Source: Roseofilum halophilum BLCC-M91 (lineage in GTDB: Bacteria > Cyanobacteriota > Cyanobacteriia > Cyanobacteriales > Desertifilaceae). Taken from it: a stretch of 52,350 nucleotides of DNA. The position numbers and the translations under genes are program-made. Below, piece by piece: positions 25,891-34,827 of this stretch (its first letter is position 1; each line of letters begins with the position of its first letter). Below the pieces are notes generated by a model that was not told the origin of the DNA, did not search any database, and was given only the letters and a program-made list of their open reading frames with translations. Location: assembly GCF_030068445.1 (NCBI RefSeq), contig NZ_JAQPOK010000096.1, positions 1 to 52,350 on the forward strand, read 5' to 3'.

Positions 25891-26613
25891 ATGACCGCAA
25901 CCCTAGTATCGAATACCCAACCCACAACAGAAGAAGAAATTCTCTTCCCTCCTGGTAACCTTTATAGTGATGAACCTCCCGTGGAAAGTGAACTGCATCT
26001 GAGACAAATTATCCTCTTGATTCAATGCTTAGAGAGGCTCTGGCGCGATCGCCAAGATTTCTATGCAGCCGGTAATCTCACCATCTACTATAGTCCCCGA
26101 CAACTTAAATCAGAAGACTTTCGCGGCCCCGATTTCTTCGTTGTCCTGGGAACAGAGCGCAAACCCCGCAAAAGTTGGACGGTTTGGCACGAAAATGGAA
26201 AATATCCCGACGTGATTGTGGAAATTTTATCCAAAAACACGGCATCGGTAGATCGGGGATTGAAAAAACAGATTTATGAAAATACGTTTAGGACGGCGGA
26301 ATATTTCTGGTTTGACCCCGATACTTTAGAGTTTGAAGGATTCGTTATGGTTGGGGGTCAATATCAGGCGATCGCTCCCAACCCGTCGGGATACTTATGG
26401 AGTCAAGAACTCGGATTGTATTTAGGAAGGAGCGATCGCCAATTACGCTTTTTCACAGCCAATGGCGATTTGGTTTTGACACCCAATGAAATCGCCGACC
26501 GAGAAGCTCAACGAGCTGAGACAGAAGCTCAACGAGCCGATACGGAAGCTCAACGAGCAGCTCGCCTAGCGGCTAAACTTAGAGAACTGAACATCGATCC
26601 CGATACGCTCTAA
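25891..26613 (+). CDS. Uma2 family (DUF820) putative endonuclease, copy 1 of tandem pair
   Basis: A 240-residue Uma2 protein. The nuclease-like residues sit in GPDFFVVLG (Asp) and YPDVIVEILS (Glu), followed by a Lys-rich helix (LKKQIYEN). The C-terminal 40 residues form a charged repeat, TEAQRAD in two to three copies, ending in LAAKLRELNIDPD. It is about 75% identical by eye to the next gene, and both have CCTCTATTTTTT just upstream, so they arose by tandem duplication. It follows the transglycosylase gene by 116 bases. There is no evidence that it belongs to that cassette. Confidence 0.88.
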   Translation: MTATLVSNTQPTTEEEILFPPGNLYSDEPPVESELHLRQIILLIQCLERLWRDRQDFYAAGNLTIYYSPRQLKSEDFRGPDFFVVLGTERKPRKSWTVWHENGKYPDVIVEILSKNTASVDRGLKKQIYENTFRTAEYFWFDPDTLEFEGFVMVGGQYQAIAPNPSGYLWSQELGLYLGRSDRQLRFFTANGDLVLTPNEIADREAQRAETEAQRADTEAQRAARLAAKLRELNIDPDTL

Positions 26614-26630
26614 TTCCTCTATTTTTTGTC

Positions 26631-27311
26631 ATGACTGCTTTATCCAACCTCTTCTCCAATACCGAATCGGAAGAAGAAATTATCTTCCCCCCTGGTGACC
26701 TTTATAGCAATGAACCTCCCATGGACAGCGACCTGCATCTAAAACAAGTTATCCTCTTAATTCAATCTTTAGAAAGACATTGGCGCGATCGCCAAGATTT
26801 CTACGTTGCGGGTAATCTCTCGGTCTACTATAGTCGCCAACAAATCGAATCAGGAGACTGGCGCAGCCCGGATTTCTTTGTTGCCCTGAAAACGGAGAGA
26901 AAACCGCGCAAAAGTTGGGTAGTTTGGCAGGAAGATGGTAACTATCCCCATGTGATTGTGGAAATCTTCTCCCAGAACACTCCACCAGCCGATCGCCAAG
27001 TGAAAAAAGAGCTTTACCAAAAGATTTTTAGAGCGCCACAATATTTCTGGTTTGACCTAGAAACGCTAGAGTTACAGGGTTTTATATTCAATGGTGGTGA
27101 CTATGCAGAGATCCCTGCCAATGAGTCGGGATACTTGTGGAGCGAGCAATTGGGATTATATTTGGGGAGGCGCGATCGCCAACTCCGTTTCTTCACCGCC
27201 GAAGGTGAGTTGGTTTTGACACCGGAAGAAGTAGCCGATCGCGAAACTCAACGAGCCGATCGCCTAGCGGCTAAACTGCGCGAACTCAACATTGACCCCG
27301 ATAGCATTTAA
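26631..27311 (+). CDS. Uma2 family (DUF820) putative endonuclease, copy 2 of tandem pair
   Basis: A 226-residue paralogue of the preceding gene. The same motifs are present (SPDFFVALK, YPHVIVEIFS), with the first Gly of GPD changed to Ser and the PD before VIVE changed to PH. The C-terminal charged repeat is shorter, with one ETQRAD unit. It starts 17 bases after copy 1 and shares its leader. The change at PDVIVE could weaken activity, or may be neutral. Confidence 0.87.
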   Translation: MTALSNLFSNTESEEEIIFPPGDLYSNEPPMDSDLHLKQVILLIQSLERHWRDRQDFYVAGNLSVYYSRQQIESGDWRSPDFFVALKTERKPRKSWVVWQEDGNYPHVIVEIFSQNTPPADRQVKKELYQKIFRAPQYFWFDLETLELQGFIFNGGDYAEIPANESGYLWSEQLGLYLGRRDRQLRFFTAEGELVLTPEEVADRETQRADRLAAKLRELNIDPDSI

Positions 27312-27344
27312 GATCCAATCCTTAGATATGTGCTACAGATGATT

Positions 27345-27376
27345 GACACGGGGACACGGGGACACGGGGACACGGG
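27345..27376. repeat. Tandem repeat GACACGGG x4
   Basis: Four perfect copies of the octamer GACACGGG lie in the 180-base gap between the second Uma2 gene and gpsA. No other feature is visible in the gap. Confidence 0.9.
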
Positions 27377-27491
27377 GATTGATGTGTAGCGTGATTGTTG
27401 GGATTTAATATAATCCATCTTCTCGCTTTTCATGGGTCACGGGATCGGGAAGGGTGATAGATCAATAGAAAACCCTACTGGAAATAGACCC

Positions 27492-28445
27492 ATGAATTCT
27501 AATCTATTGTCCCCTTTCCCTTCAGATACGCCGATCGCCATCGCCATTGTTGGGGGTGGAGTCTGGGGACAAACCCTGGCCCAACTGGCTGGCGATCGCC
27601 ACCATCAAGTAAAAATCTGGTCTCGTCGCGGCGATCTCACCCTCCCTGAAGCCCTTGCTGGCGCTTCTCTCGTCCTCAGCGCTGTGTCCATGAAAGGGGT
27701 AAAACCGGTGGTTGAGCAAGTGCAAGCCTGTGGACTTGAGCCTTCTACCGTCATCGTCACAGTTACTAAAGGCCTCGATCCGAGCGATCGCATCACCCCC
27801 TCCCAACTCTGGCAACAAGCTTTTCCTCAGCATAGCGTCGTCGTTTTAGCCGGCCCAAACCTCTCCAAAGAGATTAATCAAGGTCTCCCTGCTGCCACCA
27901 CGGTGGCTAGTCAAAACCCCCAAGCCGCCCAATGGGTACAGCAGGTCTTCTCCTCCTCCCGGTTTCGCGTCTATACCAACGATGACCCCCTGGGGGTAGA
28001 GTTGGGGGGAACCTTAAAAAATGTTTTGGCGATCGCCGCCGGAGTCTGTGACGGTCTACACCTAGGAACCAACGCCAAAGCCGCCTTACTCACCAGGGGC
28101 TTAACCGAAATGATCCGCATTGGCACTCATTGGGGAGCCAAACCCGAAACCTTCTACGGACTCTCCGGTTTAGGAGATCTCTTAGCCACCTGCAATAGTC
28201 CCCTCAGCCGTAACTATCAGGTGGGTTATCAACTGGCCCAAGAAAAACCCCTATGGGAAATTCTCGACCATCTCGAAGGAACCGCCGAAGGCATTAATAC
28301 GACAGAGGTTTTAGTCCAACTGGCCCAAACTCATCACATTCCTATCCCCATCTGTACCCAAGTTGATTTACTGCTGCAAGGGAAAATAAGCCCCCATCAG
28401 GCGGTTCATGCCCTGATGTTAAGAGATATTAAGCCGGAATCCTGA
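27492..28445 (+). CDS. gpsA: Glycerol-3-phosphate dehydrogenase (NAD(P)+)
   Basis: GpsA reduces dihydroxyacetone phosphate to sn-glycerol 3-phosphate, the backbone precursor of membrane lipids. The 317-residue protein has the dinucleotide-binding motif IVGGGVWGQTLA, then VTKGLDP, LAGPNLSKEI and the catalytic Lys in GGTLKNVLAIAAG. It also has the substrate segment NAKAALLTRGLTEM and GLSGLGDLLATC. I start it at the ATG at 27492; the frame is open 20 codons further, but that part is unlike the family. It ends about 600 bases before sigC. Confidence 0.96.
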   Translation: MNSNLLSPFPSDTPIAIAIVGGGVWGQTLAQLAGDRHHQVKIWSRRGDLTLPEALAGASLVLSAVSMKGVKPVVEQVQACGLEPSTVIVTVTKGLDPSDRITPSQLWQQAFPQHSVVVLAGPNLSKEINQGLPAATTVASQNPQAAQWVQQVFSSSRFRVYTNDDPLGVELGGTLKNVLAIAAGVCDGLHLGTNAKAALLTRGLTEMIRIGTHWGAKPETFYGLSGLGDLLATCNSPLSRNYQVGYQLAQEKPLWEILDHLEGTAEGINTTEVLVQLAQTHHIPIPICTQVDLLLQGKISPHQAVHALMLRDIKPES

Positions 28446-29040
28446 TATTAGAACGTGAAATTAGAAGAAAGACAGGGGGAGTCAGATCCGGGCTACCCCT
28501 ATCTGGGTATAGGTTTCACACTTGTGAATACTTCTTGGAGTCCATTGAGTTAGTGATAAAGATTAATTCAGCCTTTGACCCAAGTCACTTCCGTTGCGGT
28601 AACCTCTATCTATAGTAGAGTAGGCTCGAAAAAACATAGGATACTCAGTCGGTAAGATAAATCAATCAGGGTGCAGGATTTCATAGTCCATCTGAATTGA
28701 TTCTCCTAATAAAAAAAGATGAGAACCCATTGAATCAAGGCTGAAACCGCATAAAACCGGCTTAACCGCAAACAACAGTAAGCAAAAACCTAATGCCCTA
28801 AATCCTGAGTTGTTAGAGAAACTGAATCCCTGTCGTCTAGACCCTCTCTGGCTTAGACCCTTGAGACTCAAGTTAACTCAATCAAAACTCGGAAAACCGG
28901 ATCGAGTTGATGGAATTACAGACCCATAGATTTTATAAAAAGAATCTAAAGATTCTGTAATTTATCACTCCCTTGGGGAACCCTAATCGGAGAGGAACCC
29001 TGTAACTGCTTCCCTTTCATGACTTGGAGCAACTGAGACG
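28446..29040 (+). promoter_or_regulatory. Long upstream region of the sigma factor gene, with one dyad
   Basis: About 595 bases without a supported gene. A dyad, AGAATCTAAAGATTCT (28941-28956), lies 85 bases before the sigC start and could be an operator. CTCTA...TAGAG around TATAGT at 28604-28620 is a second small inverted repeat with a possible -10 box. No -35 box at good spacing was found. A long regulated leader would suit a stress-responsive sigma gene. Confidence 0.35.
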
Positions 29041-30306
29041 ATGACTACGCCAGTAACTGCTTTTGGCCCACACCCTGAATATGATGAATCCTCGACTCCT
29101 GACCCTGAGTTAGGAGCTTCCGAGGGCTTTGCTTCCGAGGAAGATATGACCTCCTCAGATGTCATGTCTGAACTGGAAATTGAGTCTACGGAGTCGCCTA
29201 ACCGGTCAACCGCAGTCAACCGTCGCACGACGGATTTAGTGCGGTTGTATCTTCAAGAAATTGGTAGAGTCCACTTGCTCGGTCGAGATGAGGAAGTTGC
29301 AGAAGCCCAAAAAGTCCAGCGTTATATTCAACTGATCGAACTACGCAATCAAGCTGGAGAATCAGAAACGGGGCCCATTCGAGAGTATGTTCGGTTAATG
29401 GAAATTCGCGATCGCCTCACCTCCCAGCTTGGCCATCGCCCCAGTTGGGAACGCTGGGCGGAAGTCGCTGAAACCAATGTGGCAGCCCTCAAATTGGCTT
29501 TAGTTGAAGGAAAACGCCATTGGGCCGAGTTAGCCGGATTAACGGTTGCCGAGTTAGACAAAATTCAATCGGCGGGGATTAAATCGAAAGACCACATGAT
29601 TAAGGCCAATTTACGTCTGGTAGTCTCTGTGGCCAAAAAATACCAAAATCGCGGTTTAGAGTTGCTGGATTTAGTACAAGAAGGAACTTTGGGACTAGAG
29701 CGAGCAGTGGAAAAATTTGACCCCACTAAGGGGTATCGCTTTAGTACCTATGCCTACTGGTGGATTCGCCAAGGGATTACGCGGGCGATCGCCACCCAAA
29801 GCCGAACCATCCGCTTACCAGTTCACATTACGGAAAAACTCAATAAAATCAAAAAAGCCCAACGCAAACTGGCCCAAGACAAAGGCCGTACCCCTACCAT
29901 CGAAGATTTAGGGGCAGAATTGGACATGACTCCGGCCCAAATTCGAGAAGTGCTATTGCGGGTTCCGCGATCGGTATCCCTGGAAACTAAGGTGGGTAAA
30001 GATAAAGATACGGAACTGGGCGAACTTCTGGAAACCGATAGCATTTCTCCAGAAGAATCCTTAATGCGCGAATCCTTGCAACAAGACCTGCGTCATCTGA
30101 TGGCCGACTTAACCAGTCGGGAACGGGATGTGATTCAAATGCGCTTTGGCCTCGGTGATGGTCATCCTTATTCCTTGGCTGAAATTGGCCGCGCCCTAGA
30201 ACTCTCTCGCGAGCGCGTGCGGCAAATTGAGGCTAAAGCTTTGCAAAAGCTACGTCAACCCAAACGCCGGAACCGAGTAAGAGATTATCTTGAATCCCTC
30301 AGTTAA
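29041..30306 (+). CDS. sigC: Group 2 RNA polymerase sigma factor, SigC type
   Basis: A sigma-70 family factor of 421 residues with all core regions: 1.2 (DLVRLYLQEIGRVHLLGRDEE), 2 (LVVSVAKKYQNRGLELLDLVQEG, FSTYAYWWIRQGITRAI), 3 and 4 (LTSRERDVIQMRFGL, ELSRERVRQIEAKALQKLR). The acidic N terminus and the insert after region 1.2 (REYVRLMEIRDRLTSQLGHRPSWERW) resemble SigC of other cyanobacteria. SigC is linked to stationary phase, nitrogen and heat responses. It lacks the extended N-terminal region of primary sigma factors. A strong terminator follows. The sigma call is certain; the C subtype is likely. Confidence 0.9.
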   Translation: MTTPVTAFGPHPEYDESSTPDPELGASEGFASEEDMTSSDVMSELEIESTESPNRSTAVNRRTTDLVRLYLQEIGRVHLLGRDEEVAEAQKVQRYIQLIELRNQAGESETGPIREYVRLMEIRDRLTSQLGHRPSWERWAEVAETNVAALKLALVEGKRHWAELAGLTVAELDKIQSAGIKSKDHMIKANLRLVVSVAKKYQNRGLELLDLVQEGTLGLERAVEKFDPTKGYRFSTYAYWWIRQGITRAIATQSRTIRLPVHITEKLNKIKKAQRKLAQDKGRTPTIEDLGAELDMTPAQIREVLLRVPRSVSLETKVGKDKDTELGELLETDSISPEESLMRESLQQDLRHLMADLTSRERDVIQMRFGLGDGHPYSLAEIGRALELSRERVRQIEAKALQKLRQPKRRNRVRDYLESLS

Positions 30307-30362
30307 CAGACTTGCTCTCTCTAGCTCGATTGTGGGATCGTCGGCAATGGGATAATGAATGG

Positions 30363-30390
30363 GTCGGGAAAAGGGTTTCCCGACTTTTTT
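30363..30390 (+). terminator. Intrinsic terminator of sigC
   Basis: GTCGGGAAA and TTTCCCGAC form a perfect 9-bp stem with a four-base loop, followed by six T residues. It lies 57 bases after the sigC stop. Confidence 0.93.
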
Positions 30391-30402
30391 ATGTCCATTG
30401 TA

Positions 30403-30431
30403 TTGACAATTATTATCAACAAAGTTATAGT
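30403..30431 (+). promoter_or_regulatory. Sigma-70 promoter overlapped by a Fur-box-like palindrome
   Basis: TTGACA (30403-30408) and TATAGT (30426-30431) are separated by exactly 17 bases. The palindrome TTGACAATTATTATCAA (30403-30419) covers the -35 box and half of the spacer, and matches 14 of 15 positions of the Fur 7-1-7 core TGATAATNATTATCA. Repression by Fur when iron is sufficient would suit the downstream iron transporter gene. The transcript would have a leader of about 185 bases containing a further hairpin (around 30458-30497). Confidence 0.65.
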
Positions 30432-30623
30432 AGCCCTTGGTGTTCTCCGAGTAAAGATATGACAGGGAAGGAGAGGGTGTCTTCTTCTCTGTCATCTGTT
30501 TCTTTGCTATCAATCCCCTTCTGAGTCTTCCCTGTATAAACTAAGAACTCTTCTCAAAAGGTGGGGAAAAACTATGCTAGTGTAATAACAGTTTTAATCG
30601 ATTGAACGGTTGAAGGGAAGAGC

Positions 30624-31718
30624 ATGACACAGTTGGTGGTGTTGAACCTGGAAGGGGTGAGCAAAAACTTCCATCCCAATCAAGTACCTGTGGTTAATGG
30701 GGTCAATTTGACCCTCAAGCAAGGTGATATTTTGGGACTCCTGGGCCCTTCAGGATGTGGTAAAACGACCTTACTCAGGTTAATTGCTGGATTTGAGCAA
30801 CCGGCTGGGGGAAAGATTGAGTTACTCTCTCAAGAGGTGGCCACAGGTAGGTTTTCCCTGCCTCCAGAAAAGCGAGATGTGGGGTTTGTGTTTCAGGATT
30901 ATGCCTTATTTCCCCATCTGACGGTCGCTGAAAATATTACCTTTGGCTTAAAGCATCGTCGAGGATCGAGGAAAGGAACGATCGAAAAACGGCTGTTGGA
31001 GGCGATCGCCCTCGTGAGCTTAGACGGACTCCAAAATCGCTACCCTCACCAACTCTCTGGAGGACAACAACAACGGGTTGCCCTCGCTCGCGCTCTAGCC
31101 CCAGAACCGACACTGATCCTCTTAGACGAACCCTTAAGCAACCTCGATATTCAAGTGCGAGTACGTCTGCGATCGGAAATTCGCCGCATCCTCAAAGCCA
31201 GTGGTATATCAGCAATTTTTGTCACTCACGATCAAGAAGAAGCCCTCTCCATCTGTGACTGGGTAGGCGTGATGCACCATGGCACAATCGAACAAATTGG
31301 CACGCCAGAACTGATTTACCGCAATCCTCAAACTCGCTTTGTAGCTGAATTTGTCACCCAAGCCAATTTTATCCCGGCTCGTCGTAACGGTTCTCAATGG
31401 GATACGGAAATCGGCTCATTTGCTGTGCATGAACGGGAAGCTTTAGAGCAAGGGGATTTAATGATTCGTGAAGAAGACCTGCACATCAAGCCAGATGAAA
31501 ATGGGATTGCCGAAATCGGCGATCGCCAGTTTTTAGGTCGCGAACATCGCTATACCTTATACACTTCCTCTGGACTAGAACTCAAAGCCAGAAGCGATAC
31601 CCTTCATCCCCTACCCATCGGCGCAAAAGTCAATCTTCAAACCTCGCCCAAAAGTTGGCAAATCTTTGCCAGCTCAGGGAATGATAGAGTCGGGGCAAAA
31701 AATAAGGGCGAACACTAG
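30624..31718 (+). CDS. futC: Iron(III) ABC transporter ATP-binding protein
   Basis: A 364-residue ATPase of the FbpC/FutC type, which powers ferric iron import with a periplasmic FutA and a membrane FutB. The ABC domain shows Walker [10 protein letters not shown], the signature [15 protein letters not shown], Walker [13 protein letters not shown] and the switch His in [10 protein letters not shown]-terminal regulatory domain of about 110 residues follows. AAGGGAAG precedes the ATG. The Fur-box-like promoter at 30403 supports iron rather than sulfate or spermidine as substrate. No permease or binding-protein gene is adjacent, so the transporter parts are scattered. Confidence 0.85.
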   Translation: MTQLVVLNLEGVSKNFHPNQVPVVNGVNLTLKQGDILGLLGPSGCGKTTLLRLIAGFEQPAGGKIELLSQEVATGRFSLPPEKRDVGFVFQDYALFPHLTVAENITFGLKHRRGSRKGTIEKRLLEAIALVSLDGLQNRYPHQLSGGQQQRVALARALAPEPTLILLDEPLSNLDIQVRVRLRSEIRRILKASGISAIFVTHDQEEALSICDWVGVMHHGTIEQIGTPELIYRNPQTRFVAEFVTQANFIPARRNGSQWDTEIGSFAVHEREALEQGDLMIREEDLHIKPDENGIAEIGDRQFLGREHRYTLYTSSGLELKARSDTLHPLPIGAKVNLQTSPKSWQIFASSGNDRVGAKNKGEH

Positions 31719-31738
31719 GGACAACAAACGTTTCGCCC
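31706..31738. terminator. Hairpin between convergent futC and glgA2
   Basis: GGGCGAA (31706-31712) pairs with TTCGCCC (31732-31738). It overlaps the futC stop and lies 11 bases beyond the glgA2 stop, so it could serve both genes. No T tract of useful length follows on either side. Confidence 0.4.
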
Positions 31739-31749
31739 CTACTACTGAA

Positions 31750-33228
31750 CTATTTATGACGGATATAGTCATAAAGCCCCAAGTATTGACTGCCAGGATT
31801 TTTCCAAGAATAATCGTAGGTCATCCCCTGAAGCACTAATTTTTGGAACTCTTGAGGATACTCATACCATAAACCGATCGCCCGATCCATCGCCGATTCT
31901 AGAGCGCTATAATCCGTTTGATAGAATACATAACCATTGCGCTCTTCCAAGGGTTTATCTTGATCGTAATCCCGGTCAAAGACCGTATTTTGTAAGCCAC
32001 CCACCCCGCGCACAATGGGCACAGTGCCATATTTCAAGCCAATCATCTGGGTCAATCCACAGGGTTCGTAGTTACTCGGAACCACAATCATATCTGCACC
32101 GGCATAGATTAAGTGGGATAACTCTTCATTAAAGCCCAGTTCCAAATGGCAATCAGCATTTTCATTCAAAAATAGCTTTTCATGCCAGAACCAGTCATTA
32201 ATCCCTTGCTCGGTTGCCGAGCCGAGTAACACAAATTGCCCTCCCCGATGCAGGGCATAATAGATAGCATGGTGAACCAGATGCACCCCTTTTTGATCGT
32301 CTAAGCGACCGATAAAAGCAATTAAAGGCTTTTTCTCGTCATGGGCTAACCAGAGCTGCTCGCGCAAGGCTTGCTTGTTCTTGGCTTTGTTCTTCAGGTT
32401 TTTGGAGCTGTAATGATAGGGAATGAAGCGATCGACTTCTGGATTCCATACATCGCAGTCAATGCCATTGAGAACCCCACCAAATTTATAATTATGCAGC
32501 TCTAGGGTATGCCCTAAGCCATAACTAATATCTGAATAGCGGGCTTCCCAAGCATGGTGAGGGGAAACCGTATTGACAAAATTAGAATAAACGATGCCCC
32601 CTTTCATTAAGTTAAGGGCAAAGGGATTAAAATTATCTTGCAGGCGATCGTACTCAAAATAATAGGACTCTCGATTGAGTCCTGTTGCCCACAGAATATC
32701 AACGCCACCAATGCCTTGGTGCTTAAAGTTATGAATGGTATAGCACACCCGTTGATTGTCCAGTCCATGATACTTATACATTTCATAGAGCAATACCGGC
32801 ACTAAACCGGTTTGCCAGTCATGACAATGGATAATATCGGGACGTTTGTTGGTTCTGAGGATAAATTCTAGAGCGGCTTTGGAGAAGAAGGCAAAGCGCA
32901 TGTTATCGTCTTTGCAACCATAGTAACAGCCACGATTGAAAAACAGATCGTCAGAATGGGGATCGATGAAGAAACATAATCGTCCATGAACCCAACCACA
33001 CAGGACATCGCAGTAAATGGCGGCTCCATACCAAGGAACTTCGAGATTGTGATAGGCTTCGTGTAAACCCCAAATTTGGTCATAGCGCATACAGTCGTAT
33101 TTGGGAAGGATGATTTCTACTCCAACTCCTCGGATTTCTAATTCTCGGCTCAGTCCATAAACGACATCCCCTAAACCTCCAGCTTTGATGACTGGAGCGC
33201 ATTCAGAGGCGATCTGCACAATGTACAT
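31750..33228 (-). CDS. glgA2: Glycogen/starch synthase, GlgA2 type
   Basis: A GT5-family glucosyltransferase of 492 residues that extends alpha-1,4-glucan from ADP-glucose. The nucleotide-sugar motif is KAGGLGDVV near the N terminus. Other markers are HCHDWQTGLVPVLLYE, NGIDCDVWNPEVD, FIGRLDDQKGVHLV and PSNYEPCGLTQMIGLKYGTVPIVRGVGGL. The sequence style (ECAPVIKAGGLGDVVYGLSRELE, GWVHGRLCFFIDPHSDD) is that of the second cyanobacterial synthase, related to plant starch synthase III/IV, rather than GlgA1. AGGAG lies 8 bases before the ATG at 33228, which decides the start over the frame start at 33246. Confidence 0.94.
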   Translation of the reverse strand: MYIVQIASECAPVIKAGGLGDVVYGLSRELEIRGVGVEIILPKYDCMRYDQIWGLHEAYHNLEVPWYGAAIYCDVLCGWVHGRLCFFIDPHSDDLFFNRGCYYGCKDDNMRFAFFSKAALEFILRTNKRPDIIHCHDWQTGLVPVLLYEMYKYHGLDNQRVCYTIHNFKHQGIGGVDILWATGLNRESYYFEYDRLQDNFNPFALNLMKGGIVYSNFVNTVSPHHAWEARYSDISYGLGHTLELHNYKFGGVLNGIDCDVWNPEVDRFIPYHYSSKNLKNKAKNKQALREQLWLAHDEKKPLIAFIGRLDDQKGVHLVHHAIYYALHRGGQFVLLGSATEQGINDWFWHEKLFLNENADCHLELGFNEELSHLIYAGADMIVVPSNYEPCGLTQMIGLKYGTVPIVRGVGGLQNTVFDRDYDQDKPLEERNGYVFYQTDYSALESAMDRAIGLWYEYPQEFQKLVLQGMTYDYSWKNPGSQYLGLYDYIRHK

Positions 33229-33300
33229 ATTCACTCCTGGGTTCACAAAAGTTTATTCTCTCTGCTTTTATTCAAACATGAAGTCGGGGAATGGGGAATG

Positions 33301-33356
33301 GGTAATGGGTAATAGGTAATGGGTAATAGGTAATGGGTAATAGGTAATGGGTAATA
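33301..33356. repeat. Tandem repeat GGTAATGGGTAATA x4
   Basis: Four perfect copies of a 14-base unit lie upstream of glgA2. A related GGGTAATG array occurs at 50973-51018. In the 250-base gap between glgA2 and the small gene at 33485 I see only this repeat and a presumed promoter region. Confidence 0.93.
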
Positions 33357-33484
33357 GGAAAACCATTGCCCAGCCTTTGATCCTAACCCTCAATTTGTTG
33401 AATAGAGCGTGGGCTTCCCGGCGGGGTAGCTAAAATGGGATAAGATAGGGTTGATACACAGACGGCGCAATGGGAGGCTCAACT

Positions 33485-33706
33485 ATGGCAATGCTCACTA
33501 TCTCCAAGCAGGCAATTTCTCAGATGACTTCAGAAGATATCACCCTGCTCGCCAACCGTTTGGAAAAAGATGAGTATAGTAATGCTTTTGAAGGATTAAG
33601 GGACTGGCATCTATTGCGGGCGATCGCCTTCCAGCGTCCTGAAATGGTAGACATCGTTCAACCCTATCTCTATTTGTTAGACATGGAAGCCTACGATGAA
33701 GCGTAG
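33485..33706 (+). CDS. Small conserved cyanobacterial protein of unknown function
   Basis: A 73-residue acidic, helical protein (MAMLTISKQAISQM..., ending YLYLLDMEAYDEA). No domain is recognised. It is probably real because GGGAGG lies 8 bases before the ATG at 33485 and a strong terminator follows 18 bases after the stop. Two other in-frame ATGs (33470, 33491) are possible starts. It appears to be a single-gene transcript. Confidence 0.65.
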   Translation: MAMLTISKQAISQMTSEDITLLANRLEKDEYSNAFEGLRDWHLLRAIAFQRPEMVDIVQPYLYLLDMEAYDEA

Positions 33707-33723
33707 ACCAAAACAGGAACCGA

Positions 33724-33771
33724 GAGGAAGAAGGATGTCGCAAGTCAGGCAAGCGTTCATCCTTTTTCCTC
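33724..33771 (+). terminator. Intrinsic terminator of the small gene
   Basis: GAGGAAGAAGGATG (33724-33737) pairs with CATCCTTTTTCCTC (33758-33771) with one mismatch, around a 20-base loop, and is followed by TTTATT. Confidence 0.8.
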
Positions 33772-33885
33772 TTTATTGAATCGATTAACGTATCATTTTA
33801 TCTTCTCCAACCCCAAGCCGGACTCGATCGGGGTAAAACCCGATCCGGATCGTTTCTAAGTTTTCTTTGTTTAATTATCCGATCT

Positions 33886-34827
33886 ATGACATCTGTAATT
33901 CTTCTGTGGTCTGTAGTTTTTGTTATTAGTTTAGCGGCCTTAATTAAATCTTCCGACTATTTTACCGAATCAGCCGAAGTTTTAGGACTATTTTTCCGTT
34001 TTCCCTCCTTTATTGTCGGAGTCTTACTCTTATCCGTTGGCACATCCCTACCGGAACTCCTCTCTTCCCTCTTTGCCGTTTTCGATAACTCTTCCGAAAT
34101 TGTCTTTGGTAATGTTCTCGGCTCGAACATTGCTAATATTTTTCTCATTGTCGGAGTCGCAGCCGTTTTTAGTAAAGGAATCATTCTAGAATACGATTTA
34201 ACCCGAGTTGACCTCCCTCTACTGTTAGGTTCAGCCCTACTTCTCATTCTCGCTGTTATTAATCAACAATTTTCCCAAGGTGAAGCCATTTTTTGTATTC
34301 TTGGATATATCGTTTACCTCTTCTATACCCTTAGCCATCGCACGGAAGAAGACGATATAGACAACCCTCCCCCCCAAACTTTTCCGATTAAAGAAACGAT
34401 TATCTTAATTATCAGTTGTATCGGATTGTATTTTGGGGCAAATTACACCATTCAATCGGTAATCAAAATATCAGAACAATTAAATGTAGGTAAACACATT
34501 ATTGCCGTTAGTGCTGTAGCCCTAGGAACCTCTTTACCGGAATTAATTGTTAGCTTAAATGCCGCCCGCAAAGGCAATGCAGAAATGGCCCTCGGAAACG
34601 TAGTTGGCTCTAACATTTTCAATTCTCTAGTCGTGATGGGTATTCCCGGATTAATTGCCGAATTAGAAATTAACCAAGATTTACTCATTATTGGCTTACC
34701 GTTTTTTGCCGCCGGAACCCTTTTGTTTTATACCGTTACCCAGGATAAACATATTACCCAATGGGAAGGTCTATTGTTTTTTGTCTTTTATGGGTTATTT
34801 ATTGCCAAGTTCTTTGATTTAGTTTGA
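33886..34827 (+). CDS. Calcium/sodium antiporter (CaCA family, YrbG type)
   Basis: A 313-residue membrane protein with about ten hydrophobic segments in two inverted halves. Each half carries the ion-binding alpha repeat: GTSLPELLSSLFAV...GNVLGSNIANIFLIVG and GTSLPELIVSLNAA...GNVVGSNIFNSLVVMG. It exchanges cytoplasmic calcium for external sodium or protons. Its last 40 bases overlap the end of the SGNH-like gene on the opposite strand. AT-rich codon use is noticeable. Confidence 0.93.
   Translation: MTSVILLWSVVFVISLAALIKSSDYFTESAEVLGLFFRFPSFIVGVLLLSVGTSLPELLSSLFAVFDNSSEIVFGNVLGSNIANIFLIVGVAAVFSKGIILEYDLTRVDLPLLLGSALLLILAVINQQFSQGEAIFCILGYIVYLFYTLSHRTEEDDIDNPPPQTFPIKETIILIISCIGLYFGANYTIQSVIKISEQLNVGKHIIAVSAVALGTSLPELIVSLNAARKGNAEMALGNVVGSNIFNSLVVMGIPGLIAELEINQDLLIIGLPFFAAGTLLFYTVTQDKHITQWEGLLFFVFYGLFIAKFFDLV

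Noticed and set aside
28662-28871. A 69-codon minus-strand frame upstream of sigC
   Set aside because: No ribosome site, no recognisable motif, and it lies in what looks like the sigC leader.
33301-33356. The GGTAATGGGTAATA array as a possible CRISPR
   Set aside because: Units are contiguous with no spacers, and no cas gene is present.
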